From positions 37,501 to 55,000 of the forward strand of contig JAPXFY010000128.1 of the NCBI GenBank assembly GCA_030674185.1: a stretch of DNA of 17,500 nt. Reading direction: 5' to 3'. The notes under the pieces were generated by a model. That model saw nothing but the letters and a program-made list of their open reading frames with translations, made no database searches and was not told the origin of the DNA. The stretch is from Monoplex corrugatus (Eukaryota > Mollusca > Gastropoda > Littorinimorpha > Ranellidae). This document shows, piece after piece, positions 1 to 7,490 of this stretch. Within the stretch, counting starts at the first letter, position 1, and each line of letters starts with the position of its first letter. A program made the position numbers and the translations under genes.

Positions 1-1254
1 TCTTTTTTTTTATCTTTACTAACCTTACGTATTCAGAAGTTCAATTAATTGACGAAACACACAATACATGAAGCGTTTTTGAATAGTGTACAATTTGATG
101 AAGACTTAAGTTGTTTGTTGGCGCGTAACAGTTGTTATGTAATGTAATGTAATGTAATGCGGTGTGTCGTGTAACGTTGTTTCATATGTTGTATTGTCAT
201 GTTATATGATGCAACTTGATGGTATGCAGTGTTATTGAGTTTCATGTAAAACCCATTTGGGAGGCCAGAGGCTCTTTCAGTGTAAGCAGTGTCCCCACCT
301 TCTGGAAATTCTGTGCTAGAAATGTTCTTTTCTGTCACTGTCTTTGTTTCTGCTCCTTTGCTTTCTGTCGCCTCTTTTTATATTTTATTTCCCCTTTTTC
401 CAATCCATTCACCTGTATGCGTTCTACAAAACCTTATCTACTTTTTCTAGGATTCATATTTGGGTGGATGAATTGACTGTATTTTAGGCTCTGATGAAAT
501 GTGATGTGCAGAAGCAATTTGAGATAATTCAGGTCAGTATTAATTTAGTTTTTTTGTTGAATGTCCTTAGTTATGTTACATTTGTATTCAGGGTTGTATT
601 TTCCAAATCTCTCTAATGATAAACTGGCAGAACGGTCAACACCAGGGACATATCCTTAGATTATGGAAGGTAAAACATTGCTTTGTGTACTGGATTTTCT
701 TTTCCAGTTTTTGTTTTTCTCAACAAAGCGTTGTGTACGTTTTGAAATGGCTATAATCATGATATGTTCTGCACAGTCAGCTGGGATTTAAACAGTAAGA
801 TGCATGTGATATATTGTCATGTAATGCAAAGTGTCATGAAGTGGAATGTAACAGTGTATCGTATAATATCATAAGTGACGGTGATCCAGCAGCACTGTTT
901 CCGGCGACTGTTATCTGTGGACAAAGAGTGCAGTCTGTTAACTTCCACTGTACTAAGACACCATCTGACTCGTGTCCTTAACACCAGTGCTGTTAATCAA
1001 ATAAGATACAGCGATATAGTTTACAAGATATACTTGTAAACATAACACCCTACAAGGATAAGATGTTAAGTATCCCCTATACACAGGATAGTAAAACCGC
1101 AAGGGGAAAAATCAGTGTTCAGACTTTAAAAACTATACTAAAAAAAAAAAATCAGAGGACAATGGGAAAACTTCTGGCCATCTACAGAAAAACCCTATCA
1201 TCACGTCACCACCATTAAAAGATGAGTGATGGGAAAGGCGTTAGCTACATAACA
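1..1254. other. Anonymous AT-rich DNA, no gene recognised
   Basis: No open frame here resembles a known protein, and no splice-bounded exon, RNA gene or retroelement core stands out. A short pentamer patch (137-159) and scattered TGTAATG and TATCG-like words (around 812-870) hint at old pentamer repeats like those downstream. The two short overlapping open frames near 135-476 lie on opposite strands and look like chance. Confidence 0.5.
137..159. repeat. (ATGTA)n pentamer microsatellite
   Basis: About four and a half tandem ATGTA units. It is followed by degenerate pentamer-like text (GTTGTATTGTCATG) to about 230, suggesting a decayed longer array. The unit differs by one base from the TATTG family seen later. 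Confidence 0.7.
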
Positions 1255-1274
1255 AACCAGTTTTTGATTAAATT

Positions 1275-1440
1275 AAACATGTGTTTATCGACGAATTGTG
1301 TCCTACTGAAACAATTTCGGTTTAAACATGTGTTTATTTTATAACTGTGTTGCATGGAAACATTTTTCGTTTCATACAAACGTTTATGTCATACCTGTGT
1401 CATATTCACATCATATTTGTTCACATTAAGCACGTGCTTA
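1275..1440. repeat. Four palindrome-centred units of about 50 bp in block X, copy 1
   Basis: Palindromic cores lie at 1275-1286 and 1324-1335 (both AAACATGTGTTT, arms AAACA/TGTTT), 1378-1385 (AAACGTTT, perfect) and 1427-1440 (TAAGCACGTGCTTA, perfect over 14 bp). Their centres are 49, 52 and 52 bp apart. The first two spacers share a TGTGT word and a GAAACA..TTTCG word before the next core, so the array looks like degenerate tandem monomers of about 50 bp. The same four cores recur at the same spacing in the second X copy. Confidence 0.7.
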
Positions 1441-1648
1441 CTAATCACTTCAAATGTGTGCACTATACAAATCATTATTAGTTTCAACTCACACCCACAC
1501 ACGCTTGCTTACATTCATAATAAACCTGAAACAGACAATGCATCAAATCACAACAACTAAGAACAAATATCCAAAACAGATTCAAGAATTTTGACTGAAA
1601 AGATATTCAATGGGAAAGAAAAACAATTCTGTTTTTTAATGAATTGAC

Positions 1649-1770
1649 TTATATCGTATTGTTTGGTAAGGTGCTGTATTGTATTGTGCTCGGCATTTGT
1701 GTTGTAGTGTATTGTGCTGTATTGTCTTCTATTGTCTTGTAACTTTTTGTATTGGCAGACTTGTATTGTA
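1649..1770 (+). repeat. Degenerate TATTG/TATCG pentamer zone, copy 1, first part
   Basis: Runs of TGTATTGTATTGTG-type pentamers with substitutions, starting at a TATATCGTATTG word. The matching position in copies 2 and 3 also holds pentamers, so the zone belongs to the composite repeat. It is interrupted at about 1771 by a minus-strand retroelement tail and resumes near 2020. Confidence 0.7.
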
Positions 1771-1841
1771 TTATAATTACAATATTTACAATATTTATAT
1801 AGCGCAAAATCTTGATAAAATCAAATCTAAGCGCTGAAGCA
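1771..1841 (-). mobile_element. Retroelement 3' end remnant, minus strand
   Basis: Read on the minus strand, 1835-1771 runs AGCGCTTAG, then TTTTGCGCTATATAAATATT, then ATT-like decay. GCGCTATATAAATA followed by ATT repeats is the kind of 3' terminus seen on CR1/L2-like LINEs and on SINEs that copy their tails. It resembles the + strand end at 5307-5354. A (GT)n tract lies just upstream on the same minus strand, as in the 5041-5354 element. Only the 3' end is present. Family assignment is inference. Confidence 0.5.
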
Positions 1842-1924
1842 GACACACACGCAAGCACGCACGCACGCACGCACACACACGCACGCACACACACACCACA
1901 CACACACAACACCACACACACACA

Positions 1925-1955
<31 letters not shown>

Positions 1956-1957
1956 CC
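1842..1957. repeat. (CA)n microsatellite with CGCA interruptions
   Basis: ACACAC tract with GCACGC and CCACAC interruptions. It gives spurious Cys/Val-rich or His/Thr-rich open frames in all frames. On the minus strand it is (GT)n directly upstream of the retroelement tail at 1841-1771, the same order as in the LINE 3' region at 5092-5354. Confidence 0.95.
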
Positions 1958-1980
1958 GCATGGCTATAAATGGGGAGAAA

Positions 1981-2015
1981 GAATAAAAGCAATAAAAGCA
2001 AGAATAAAAGCAATT
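1981..2015. repeat. Short AATAAAAGC direct repeat
   Basis: Three to four imperfect copies of AATAAAAGCA lie between the (CA)n tract and the second part of the pentamer zone. Nothing similar is seen in copies 2 or 3. Confidence 0.6.
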
Positions 2016-2019
2016 ATAC

Positions 2020-2086
2020 TATGTTGCGTTGTATTGTATCATATTGTATTGTATTGTGTACCTTTTTATGTATTGTTATGTTGTAC
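2020..2086 (+). repeat. TATTG pentamer zone, copy 1, second part
   Basis: TTGTATTGTATCATATTG-type pentamers resume after the inserted tail and (CA)n tract and lead directly into block Y. TATCA variants sit among TATTG units, which fits decay of TATCG at its CpG on either strand. Confidence 0.7.
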
Positions 2087-2408
2087 TGTGCGTGGCGTGT
2101 TGGATAAAACATCCATCTAGGATTTGGGAAATCTGGACTCAATTCTCAGTCCAATCTTCATAGGGGTCTTTGAGTTAGTTTTCATATGGGACAATAGTTC
2201 TATCTGCACAACGCGCTTTGAATACACAAAATACCTCATGGCAATGGATTTATCCCAGGCAAACTTCTATTTAAAGAAATCTTCTGTCATAGGTGAGAAA
2301 AAAAAAAACAGAAATGTAGTGCGACACCGTGACGACGTGCTCTTCCTGTAGACAGAAAGATCGACTTTCACATGGCAAATCTGCTGGGAGAAAAAGAAAC
2401 AAAATACC
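2087..2408 (+). mobile_element. SINE-like block Y, copy 1 (tRNA-derived head)
   Basis: A tRNA-like head is followed by a body that resembles a gastropod SINE I recall: AAAATACCTCATGGCAA, then TATCCCAGGCAAA, then GACGACGTGCTCTTCC, then TTTCACATGGCAAATCTGCTG, ending in an A-rich stretch. Box A is degraded near 2090-2102 and box B is degraded around 2146-2157 (CAGTCCAATCTT against a GGTTCGAATCC type). The same segment recurs at 5456-5782 and 11801-12144. The family name is not asserted and the consensus match is from memory. Confidence 0.65.
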
Positions 2409-2715
2409 AAAATACCATTGTGAGAATTCTCACAGATACTGTGTCCCATCATACCCTGACCTCGTGGTTACATGAATTCCATTATCGTTATTCTGTACTG
2501 TTTTCTTACCTGGTTGTGAATTCACGTTGAGGTCTTTGGTTGGTGTCTGTGGTTCGTGAGATTTATCGTTGGTGAGCCAGCCATGGTTTCCTTACTGTCA
2601 CAAGTAGAGGGCTTAGGATGCAGTGTTCTTAGTAAGTTAGATAAAAACAGGAACTGTTGGCCACAACCAGTATGACCCAGCAGCAGCCGTATGGGTTTTC
2701 TCTAGTGGGTGACTC
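2409..2715 (+). repeat. Composite repeat copy 1, block Z (truncated)
   Basis: This continues directly from the SINE-like block and is shared with 5783-6090 and 12145-12450. Landmarks are ATACCCTGACCTCGTGGTTA, TTCACGTTGAGGTCTTTGG, CTGTCACAAGTAGAGGGCT and AGATAAAAACAGGAACTGTT. Homology to the other copies stops at GGTGACTC near 2715, where the next X block starts. The truncation therefore marks a head-to-tail junction of two composite units. Confidence 0.75.
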
Positions 2716-3309
2716 CCAGTTTGTGATATAATTAAACATGCGTTTATTGGCACATTCTGTCCTACTGAAACTATTTTCGGTTTAAATGTGTGTTTATTTA
2801 ATAATTGTGTTACGTGGGAGTTTTTCGTTTCATACAAACGTTTGTTTGATACCTGTGTCATATTCACATTATTTTTTTCACATTAAGCTCGTGCTTCCTA
2901 ATCACTTCAAATGTGTGTACTATGTAAATCATTATTAATGTCAACACGAACCCACACACACTTGTTCACTGTCACAATAAACCCCAGAAAGTGTACTGAA
3001 TCACAACAACAAAGAAAAAAAACTTTCTAAAACAGATCCAAGACTTTTTACAGAACAGATATTCAGTTGGAAAGAAAAACAATTCTGATTCATTATTCAA
3101 TTGAATTCTGTCGTATTTTCTGGTAAGGCATCATATTGTATTGCGTTCTGCATTTTGTATTGATCTATATTTTGTTATATTGCCTTCAATTACATAGTAA
3201 CTTTTTGTATTGTGTACAGTTGCTTTGTATTACATCATATTTACTATGAGTGTTGTATTGTATCATATTCTGTTGCATTGTGTTGCATTGTGTTGCATTG
3301 TATTGCATT
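2716..3309 (+). repeat. Composite repeat copy 2, block X and pentamer zone
   Basis: Second copy of block X, joined head-to-tail to copy 1. Palindromic cores sit at 2734-2745 (AAACATGCGTTT), 2784-2795 (AAATGTGTGTTT, degenerate), 2835-2844 (CAAACGTTTG, perfect) and 2885-2896 (AAGCTCGTGCTT, degenerate). Their centres are 50, 50 and 51 bp apart. The pentamer zone runs from about 3110 to 3309, with TATTG, TTGCA and TATCA variants. It ends where the LINE fragment begins. Confidence 0.85.
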
Positions 3310-5044
3310 GCATTGCAATACCTATCCCCTGCATGATTTGCCTACTGTATTCAGAGACTATTTCTCTCAGAAAGTGCAGTCAATCCGCACTGACCTAGAT
3401 CAAGCTGTTTTACCCCAGATGAAACAAAAGTTTAAAACTCAAGCAGTAAAATCCACTTTCCACCGGTTTCATCCTGTCACTGAATCTGAACTGAAATCCA
3501 TCATTCAAAAATCAAGACCTACTTCCTGCCCTTTGGATTCCCTGCCAACATCACTTTTTCTTGAGTTTCTCGACGACCTTCTACCTACTCTGACTGAGAT
3601 TATCAACTCTTCTCTAACATCTGGTTCATTACCATCCCCTCTCAAAACCGCTGTTGTGAAACCCCTTCTTAAAAAGCCTTCTTTGGATCCTGACTCCCTG
3701 AGAAACTACAGACCCATCTCTAACCTATCTTTTATTTCTAAAATCTTAGAGAAAATTGTTCTGAAACAGCTTCTTACCTATTTGGATGAAAATAATCTGT
3801 TCTGTGCTTCACAGTCTGCCTACCGCCCACATCACAGCACGGAAACTGTTCTACTCAAAATTACCAATGATCTTCTTCTGTCCCTTGACTCTGGAAATGT
3901 TTCTGTGCTGACCCTATTAGACCTGTCAGCTGCGTTTGACACTGTTGATCATAACATTCTTCTTAATAGACTCTCCTCTCTGTATGGTATTTCAGGCACC
4001 GCTCTTTCTTGGTTTCAGTCGTATCTCACGAACAGGACACAATCAGTCCTTGTCATCAATCATTCCTCCCCACCCACTGATCTCCTTTTCGGTGTTCCAC
4101 AAGGTTCCGTTCTGGGACCTGTGCTCTTTGCTCTTTACACAAAGCCACTCTCCGATTTGATAAAATCACATTCCATTGAGCATCAATCCTTTGCAGATGA
4201 CATCCAACTTGAAATTGATTCTCCTCCTTCTGATATCTACTCTGCTATCCCAGTCTTAGAAGACTGTATCTCAGATATCAAGACCTGGATGCTAGAAAAT
4301 AAATTAAAGTTAAATGATGACAAAACTGAAGCTCTCTTTTTGTCCTCTCCTTTCAAAACCTCCCCATCTCCCAAATCTACTACCATTACCATTGATCAGA
4401 CTGAAATTCCTTTCTCCTCCTCAGCTAGGAATCTTGGTTTCTACTTCACTGACAACATGAGTGTTGAACTTCATGTAAACAACACCTGTCGCACTGCTTA
4501 CATCAATCTCCGCCAAATCAGTTCCTTGCGTCATCTTCTTTCTGTTGATGCTACAAAAACTCTGGTTTCTGCTTTCATTCTCTCAAGACTGGATTATTAC
4601 AATTCACTTCTTTCTGGATGTTCAAAAGATCAAATAGATAAACTACAGAAAGTGCAAAATTCTGCAGCTCGGCTTGTTTTTAAATCCCGAAAGCGAGATC
4701 ATGTCTCTCCTCTGCTAAAACGCCTCCACTGGCTTCCTGTACAAGCTCGTATCGAATTCAAACTTGCGATTCTCTGTCATTCATTTTTCTCTGGAACGTC
4801 CCCTTGTTACATTTCTGATCTCCTATCCGTCTACTCACCTTCCAGAAATCTTCGCTCCTCTTCTGACTTAAGACTACTGTGCATTCCCAGAGTAAGAACT
4901 AAAACCTTCGGTCACTGCACCTTTTCATATTCAGCACCAACTTTTTGGAATTCTCTGCCCCGTGAAATTCGCTACATTGAATCTATTACTTCTTTCAAGA
5001 CTGCCCTCAAAACTTTCCAATTTAAATCCTATTTTCCCGACTAG
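3212..5044 (+). CDS. Non-LTR retrotransposon ORF2 fragment: reverse transcriptase
   Basis: An open frame of 610 codons without stops or frameshifts. The first 36 or so residues (Cys/Leu/His-rich) translate the pentamer repeat, so the first ATG is not the real start; element sequence begins near residue 37. RT motifs are visible in order: NYRPIS (165-170), LDLSAAFD (236-243, with catalytic Asp237), GVPQGSVLGP (294-303), FADD (327-330, the YxDD-type catalytic box with Tyr replaced by Phe) and LNDDKTE (367-373). The C-terminal region has LDYYNSLL (460-467), VQNSAARL and LHWLPV (505-510), typical of CR1/L2/Rex1-type LINEs. RT copies the element RNA at a nicked target. No endonuclease remains, so the copy cannot move by itself. 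The open frame suggests a recent insertion. The assignment to RT is firm; the exact clade is less certain. Confidence 0.93.
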   Translation: MYSCFVLHHIYYECCIVSYSVALCCIVLHCIALHCNTYPLHDLPTVFRDYFSQKVQSIRTDLDQAVLPQMKQKFKTQAVKSTFHRFHPVTESELKSIIQKSRPTSCPLDSLPTSLFLEFLDDLLPTLTEIINSSLTSGSLPSPLKTAVVKPLLKKPSLDPDSLRNYRPISNLSFISKILEKIVLKQLLTYLDENNLFCASQSAYRPHHSTETVLLKITNDLLLSLDSGNVSVLTLLDLSAAFDTVDHNILLNRLSSLYGISGTALSWFQSYLTNRTQSVLVINHSSPPTDLLFGVPQGSVLGPVLFALYTKPLSDLIKSHSIEHQSFADDIQLEIDSPPSDIYSAIPVLEDCISDIKTWMLENKLKLNDDKTEALFLSSPFKTSPSPKSTTITIDQTEIPFSSSARNLGFYFTDNMSVELHVNNTCRTAYINLRQISSLRHLLSVDATKTLVSAFILSRLDYYNSLLSGCSKDQIDKLQKVQNSAARLVFKSRKRDHVSPLLKRLHWLPVQARIEFKLAILCHSFFSGTSPCYISDLLSVYSPSRNLRSSSDLRLLCIPRVRTKTFGHCTFSYSAPTFWNSLPREIRYIESITSFKTALKTFQFKSYFPD

Positions 5045-5090
5045 GTAGTAACTGTGTGGACACTCTTTGTTCTCGTGCGCACGCGCGCGC

Positions 5091-5124
<34 letters not shown>

Positions 5125-5160
5125 CCGTGTGTGTGTGTGTGTGTGTGCGTGTCTGTGTGT

Positions 5161-5235
<75 letters not shown>

Positions 5236-5319
5236 CTGCGTGTCTGTGTGTGTGTGATGTTATTAGTGTGCAGCGTCACGAGCTCCGGCCCCGTACTGGA
5301 GGTTTGCGCTTATAAATGT

Positions 5320-5321
<2 letters not shown>
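5045..5321 (+). other. LINE 3' UTR with internal (GT)n
   Basis: Between the stop codon and the (ATT)n tail there is a short unique piece, a (CG)n/(GT)n tract (5077-5258), then GTGCAGCGTCACGAGCTC and GCGCTTATAAATG just before the tail. The unique 3' end probably carries the RT recognition site, by analogy with LINEs of this group. Confidence 0.6.
5077..5258. repeat. (CG)n-(GT)n compound microsatellite
   Basis: A short alternating CG run (about 5077-5092) passes directly into a long (GT)n with a few GGGTCC and GTCTGTG interruptions. Alternating purine-pyrimidine tracts of this type can adopt Z-DNA. The Cys/Val open frames on the + strand and the Thr/His frame on the - strand are artefacts of it. 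Confidence 0.95.

Positions 5322-5354
<33 letters not shown>
5322..5354 (+). repeat. (ATT)n LINE 3' tail
   Basis: About eleven ATT units directly follow GCGCTTATAAATGTTC. Position and phase mark it as the 3' tail of the LINE copy rather than an independent microsatellite. Confidence 0.8.
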
Positions 5355-5450
5355 GTATCGTATCGTATCGTATCGTATCGTATCGTATCGTATCGTATCG
5401 TATCGTATCGTATCGTATCGTATTGTATTGTATTGTAGTGTATTGTATTG
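5355..5450 (+). repeat. (GTATC)n pentamer array passing into (TATTG)n, copy 2
   Basis: About thirteen perfect GTATC units (5355-5419) are followed by TATTG units to about 5450. Each GTATC junction makes a CpG. TATTG is the C-to-T product of TATCG, so the graded flank fits decay by CpG deamination. It abuts block Y as the pentamers do in copies 1 and 3. Confidence 0.95.
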
Positions 5451-5455
5451 TTTGT

Positions 5456-5782
5456 ACTGTGTGTTGATTTGGGGATAAAACGCCATCTAGGATGGGAGAA
5501 ACCTGGACTCAATCCTCAGTCCAATCTTCATTGGAGCTAGTTTTTCATATGAAACAATAGAGCTTCCGTCTGCACAATGGGATTTAAGCACACAAAATAC
5601 CTCAAGGCAATGGAGCTATCCCAGGCAAAATTCTGTGGAAAAAAAATCTGCAGTCCTAGGTGAGCAAAAAAATACAATAAAACAAAATTGTAGTGTGACG
5701 CTGTGACGACGTGCTCTTCCCGTTGACAGAAAGATCGACTTTCATATGGCAAGTCTGCTGGGATAAAAAGAAACAAAATATC
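5456..5782 (+). mobile_element. SINE-like block Y, copy 2
   Basis: Closely similar to 2087-2408. Shared landmarks are GGATAAAACG, CCATCTAGGAT, CTCAGTCCAATCTTCAT, GACGACGTGCTCTTCC and AGAAAGATCGACTTTCA. Box A is lost, and box B is degraded as in the other copies. It lies directly after the pentamer array and runs without a break into block Z. Confidence 0.65.
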
Positions 5783-5911
5783 CAAACACCATTGTGAGAA
5801 TTGTCACAGATACTGTGACCCGTCATACCCTGACCTCGTGGTTACATGACCTCCATTATTGTTTTCCTGTTCCGCTTTCTTATCTGATGTGAATCCACGT
5901 TGAGGTCTTTG
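5783..5911 (+). repeat. Composite repeat copy 2, start of block Z
   Basis: Matches 2409-2535 and 12145-12267, with CACCATTGTGAGAATTGTCA, ATACCCTGACCTCGTGGTTA and CACGTTGAGGTCTTTGG. The duplicated part of Z starts at 5912. Confidence 0.75.
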
Positions 5912-6303
5912 GTGTCTGTGGTTCATGAGAGGTATCGATGGGTAAGCCAGCCAAGGTCTCCATACTGTCACAAGTAGAGGGCTCGGTAGGCAGTGTCCTT
6001 AGAAATTTAGATAAAAACAGAAACTGTTGAACATCTTCAGTAATGACACAACAGTGACCGTGTGGGTCTTCTGCAGTAGATGACTCTTTGGTGGCTTGAT
6101 AACTCTGGTTTGCATGGACTTCCTGGCACTGTGACTTAGACTGAATGAACTTGGATTTGCTTGTGTATTGTGGAGCTGGAATGAGCTATGTGGGATCAAC
6201 ACCACTGAAGTGGCGCTGATGCTGGGACAGAAAATAAAATGACTGAAACATGCGTTATGACAGGAGTGTAACATTTTATAACGCTTTATAACCATAGAAC
6301 AGT

Positions 6304-6485
6304 GGTGGCTCAGCGCTAAAAGAGTTAAAGCGTTTCCCTGGTAAAGAAGAAGCCATGTGTCAGTTCTCCTTGAAGAATACTTTTCTACCCACTCTGCTGA
6401 GTCCAGATTAGTGGTCTGGGTACTAGTCTTTCAAATGAGGTGGTAAACTAAGACTCCATGCACAGCACATGTGACAAGACAGACA
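6304..6485 (+). mobile_element. SINE-like segment, duplicated copy 1
   Basis: Box A TGGCTCAGCGC lies at 6306-6316 and a degraded box B (CAGTTCTCCTT) near 6360-6370. Then come a pyrimidine-rich ACTTTTCTACCC, TAGTGGTCTGGGTACTAGTC, TCAAATGAGG, GGTAAACTAAG and CCATGCACAGCACATG. This order matches the 5' part of the gastropod SINE I recall and resembles the segment at 15160-15395. The 3' half of the SINE is missing. Confidence 0.6.
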
Positions 6486-6524
6486 GCAAGAATCAGAATT
6501 GTTTTTCTCCTGCATAGACGGACA

Positions 6525-6644
6525 TGACTGCCAGGTGGGTAAACGTTGAACTTCCAACTGAAGTGCTCCACGTTCGATCTACATGGAGGGTAGAGGATGG
6601 ATGTTATTCCAATCTCCAAGTCCAGCATGGGAAACAATCTACAA
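6525..6644 (+). mobile_element. Second tRNA-SINE type, 3'-truncated
   Basis: Box A-like TGCCAGGTGGGTAAACG and box B-like CGTTCGATCT (6571-6580) are followed by GGAGGGTAGAGGATGG and CCAATCTCCAAG. It resembles another mollusc tRNA-SINE whose body continues GATCTCC..AGTGCCTGAAC. The body is cut at the tandem-duplication junction and is longer in the second copy. Confidence 0.6.
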
Positions 6645-7373
6645 GTGTCTGTAGTTCATGAGAAGTATCGTTTGCGAGCAAGCCATGGTCTTCTTACTGT
6701 CTCGAGTAGAAGGCTTAATGGCAGTGTCCTTAGTAGGTTAGATAAAAACAGGAACTGTTGAACACTATCGGTATGACACAGCAGCCGTGTGTGTCTTCTC
6801 TAATAGGTGACTCACTGGCAGCTCGATACCTCTGGTTCCCATTGGCGTCTGAATGAACTTGGGATTGCTAGTGTGTTGTGGAGCTGGATTGAGCAAAAAG
6901 GGATCAACACCACTGAGGCAGCGCTGACGTTGGGACAGAAAGGAAAATGACAGAAACATGTTTTATGACAGCAGTGTAACACTTTACATCCTTGTTTCTT
7001 GTACGTGGCTGTTGCATTTTATAACCAGTGCAGTGGTGCCTCAGTGTTTAAAGAGTTAAAGCATTTCCTTGGGAAACAAGAAGCAATGTGCCAATTCTCC
7101 TTAAAGACTACTTTTCTACCAGCTCTGTTGAGTCCATATTAGTGGTCTGGGTGCTAGACTTTCAAATGAAATGATAAACTAAGACTCCATGCACAGCACA
7201 TGTGACAAGACAGACAACGACGACCAGAATTTTTTCTCCTGCACAGACGGACATGACTACCAGGTGGGTAAACGTCGAACTTCCAATTGAAAGGCTGTGG
7301 ATTTGATCCACATGGAGGATAAAGGGTGGATATTTTTCTAATCTGCAAGTCTACAATGGGAGCAAATCTGCAA
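6645..7373 (+). repeat. Tandem duplication, second copy (about 729 bp)
   Basis: Head-to-tail repeat of 5912-6644 with the same internal order: block Z, SINE-A-like segment, second SINE. The junction sits at a shared AAGTG word: the first copy switches from the SINE body back to the Z start, while this copy reads on as SINE body. The original unit is therefore this continuous end. Confidence 0.85.
7029..7212 (+). mobile_element. SINE-like segment, duplicated copy 2
   Basis: Counterpart of 6304-6485. Box A TGCCTCAGTGT lies at 7037-7047, followed by TAGTGGTCTGGGTGCTAGAC, AAATGAAATGATAAACTAAG and CCATGCACAGCACATG. Box B is degraded. It is diverged from its duplicate, which again argues for an old duplication. 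Confidence 0.6.
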
Positions 7374-7490
7374 GTGCCTAAACGCCCTTCATGTGTAAGC
7401 ACACGTAAAATATCCAATATTCACGTCAAAGATCCTGTGAGTCATGGCAATGTTTGGTGGCTTATGAAAACATGTATATACGTAACAGGG
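7252..7490 (+). mobile_element. Second tRNA-SINE type, longer copy
   Basis: Box A-like CAGGTGGGTAAACG starts at 7261 and box B GGATTTGATCC is at 7299-7309. The body then holds GGGTGGATATTTTTCTAATC, CAAGTGCCTAAACGCCCTTC, CACGTCAAAGATCCTGTGA and GTTTGGTGGCTTATGAAAAC. This follows the order of a mollusc SINE remembered as widespread. The 3' end beyond about 7490 is not recognisable. Confidence 0.65.

Larger units (their letters stand above)
1255..1770 (+). repeat. Composite repeat copy 1, block X
   Basis: This block is repeated as a direct copy at about 2716-3250. By eye the two align over their whole length with scattered substitutions and small indels. Shared landmarks include TCCTACTGAAAC, TTTTTCGTTTCATACAAACG, CCTGTGTCATATTCACAT, AATCACTTCAAATGTGTG, AATCACAACAAC and GGAAAGAAAAACAATTCTG. 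The first 190 bases hold four palindromes at about 50-bp spacing. The last 100 bases run into TATTG-type pentamers. No coding frame is shared between the copies, so this is a noncoding repeat. The family is not recognised. Confidence 0.85.
3310..5354 (+). mobile_element. 5'-truncated CR1/L2-like LINE
   Basis: The insertion includes the C-terminal part of ORF2 (3310-5044), a 3' UTR containing a long (GT)n tract, a GCGCTTATAAATG terminus at 5307-5319 and an (ATT)n tail at 5322-5354. The endonuclease domain and any ORF1 are missing upstream, which is the usual result of incomplete target-primed reverse transcription. Both flanks are pentamer repeat belonging to the host composite unit, so the element landed inside the pentamer zone. 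Any target-site duplication would be hidden by the repeats. The open RT suggests it is younger than the surrounding decayed copies. Confidence 0.85.
5912..6644 (+). repeat. Tandem duplication, first copy (about 733 bp)
   Basis: It starts at GTGTCTGTGGTTCATGAGA and recurs head-to-tail at 6645 (GTGTCTGTAGTTCATGAGA). It contains the rest of block Z, a second SINE-A-like segment (about 6304-6485) and the first part of a second SINE type (6525-6644). By eye the two copies align throughout with many substitutions and small indels, so the duplication is not recent. Confidence 0.85.

Noticed and set aside
1275..1440. Regularly spaced palindromes resembling a CRISPR array
   Set aside because: The cores are short and differ from each other, the spacers are related rather than unique, and the surroundings are eukaryotic retroelements.
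2087..2160. A functional tRNA gene at the SINE heads (also 6304, 7252, 8190, 11801, 15209)
   Set aside because: Box A and box B are degraded or weakly paired, no acceptor or anticodon stem closes, and the sequence continues into repeat bodies.
3212..3319. N-terminal 36 residues of the RT open frame as a signal or membrane segment
   Set aside because: They are the translation of the TATTG/TTGCA pentamer zone upstream of the LINE truncation point.
5022..5478. Several overlapping open frames rich in Cys/Val or His/Thr
   Set aside because: They translate the (GT)n and pentamer microsatellites in every frame; composition follows from the repeat and there is no domain.
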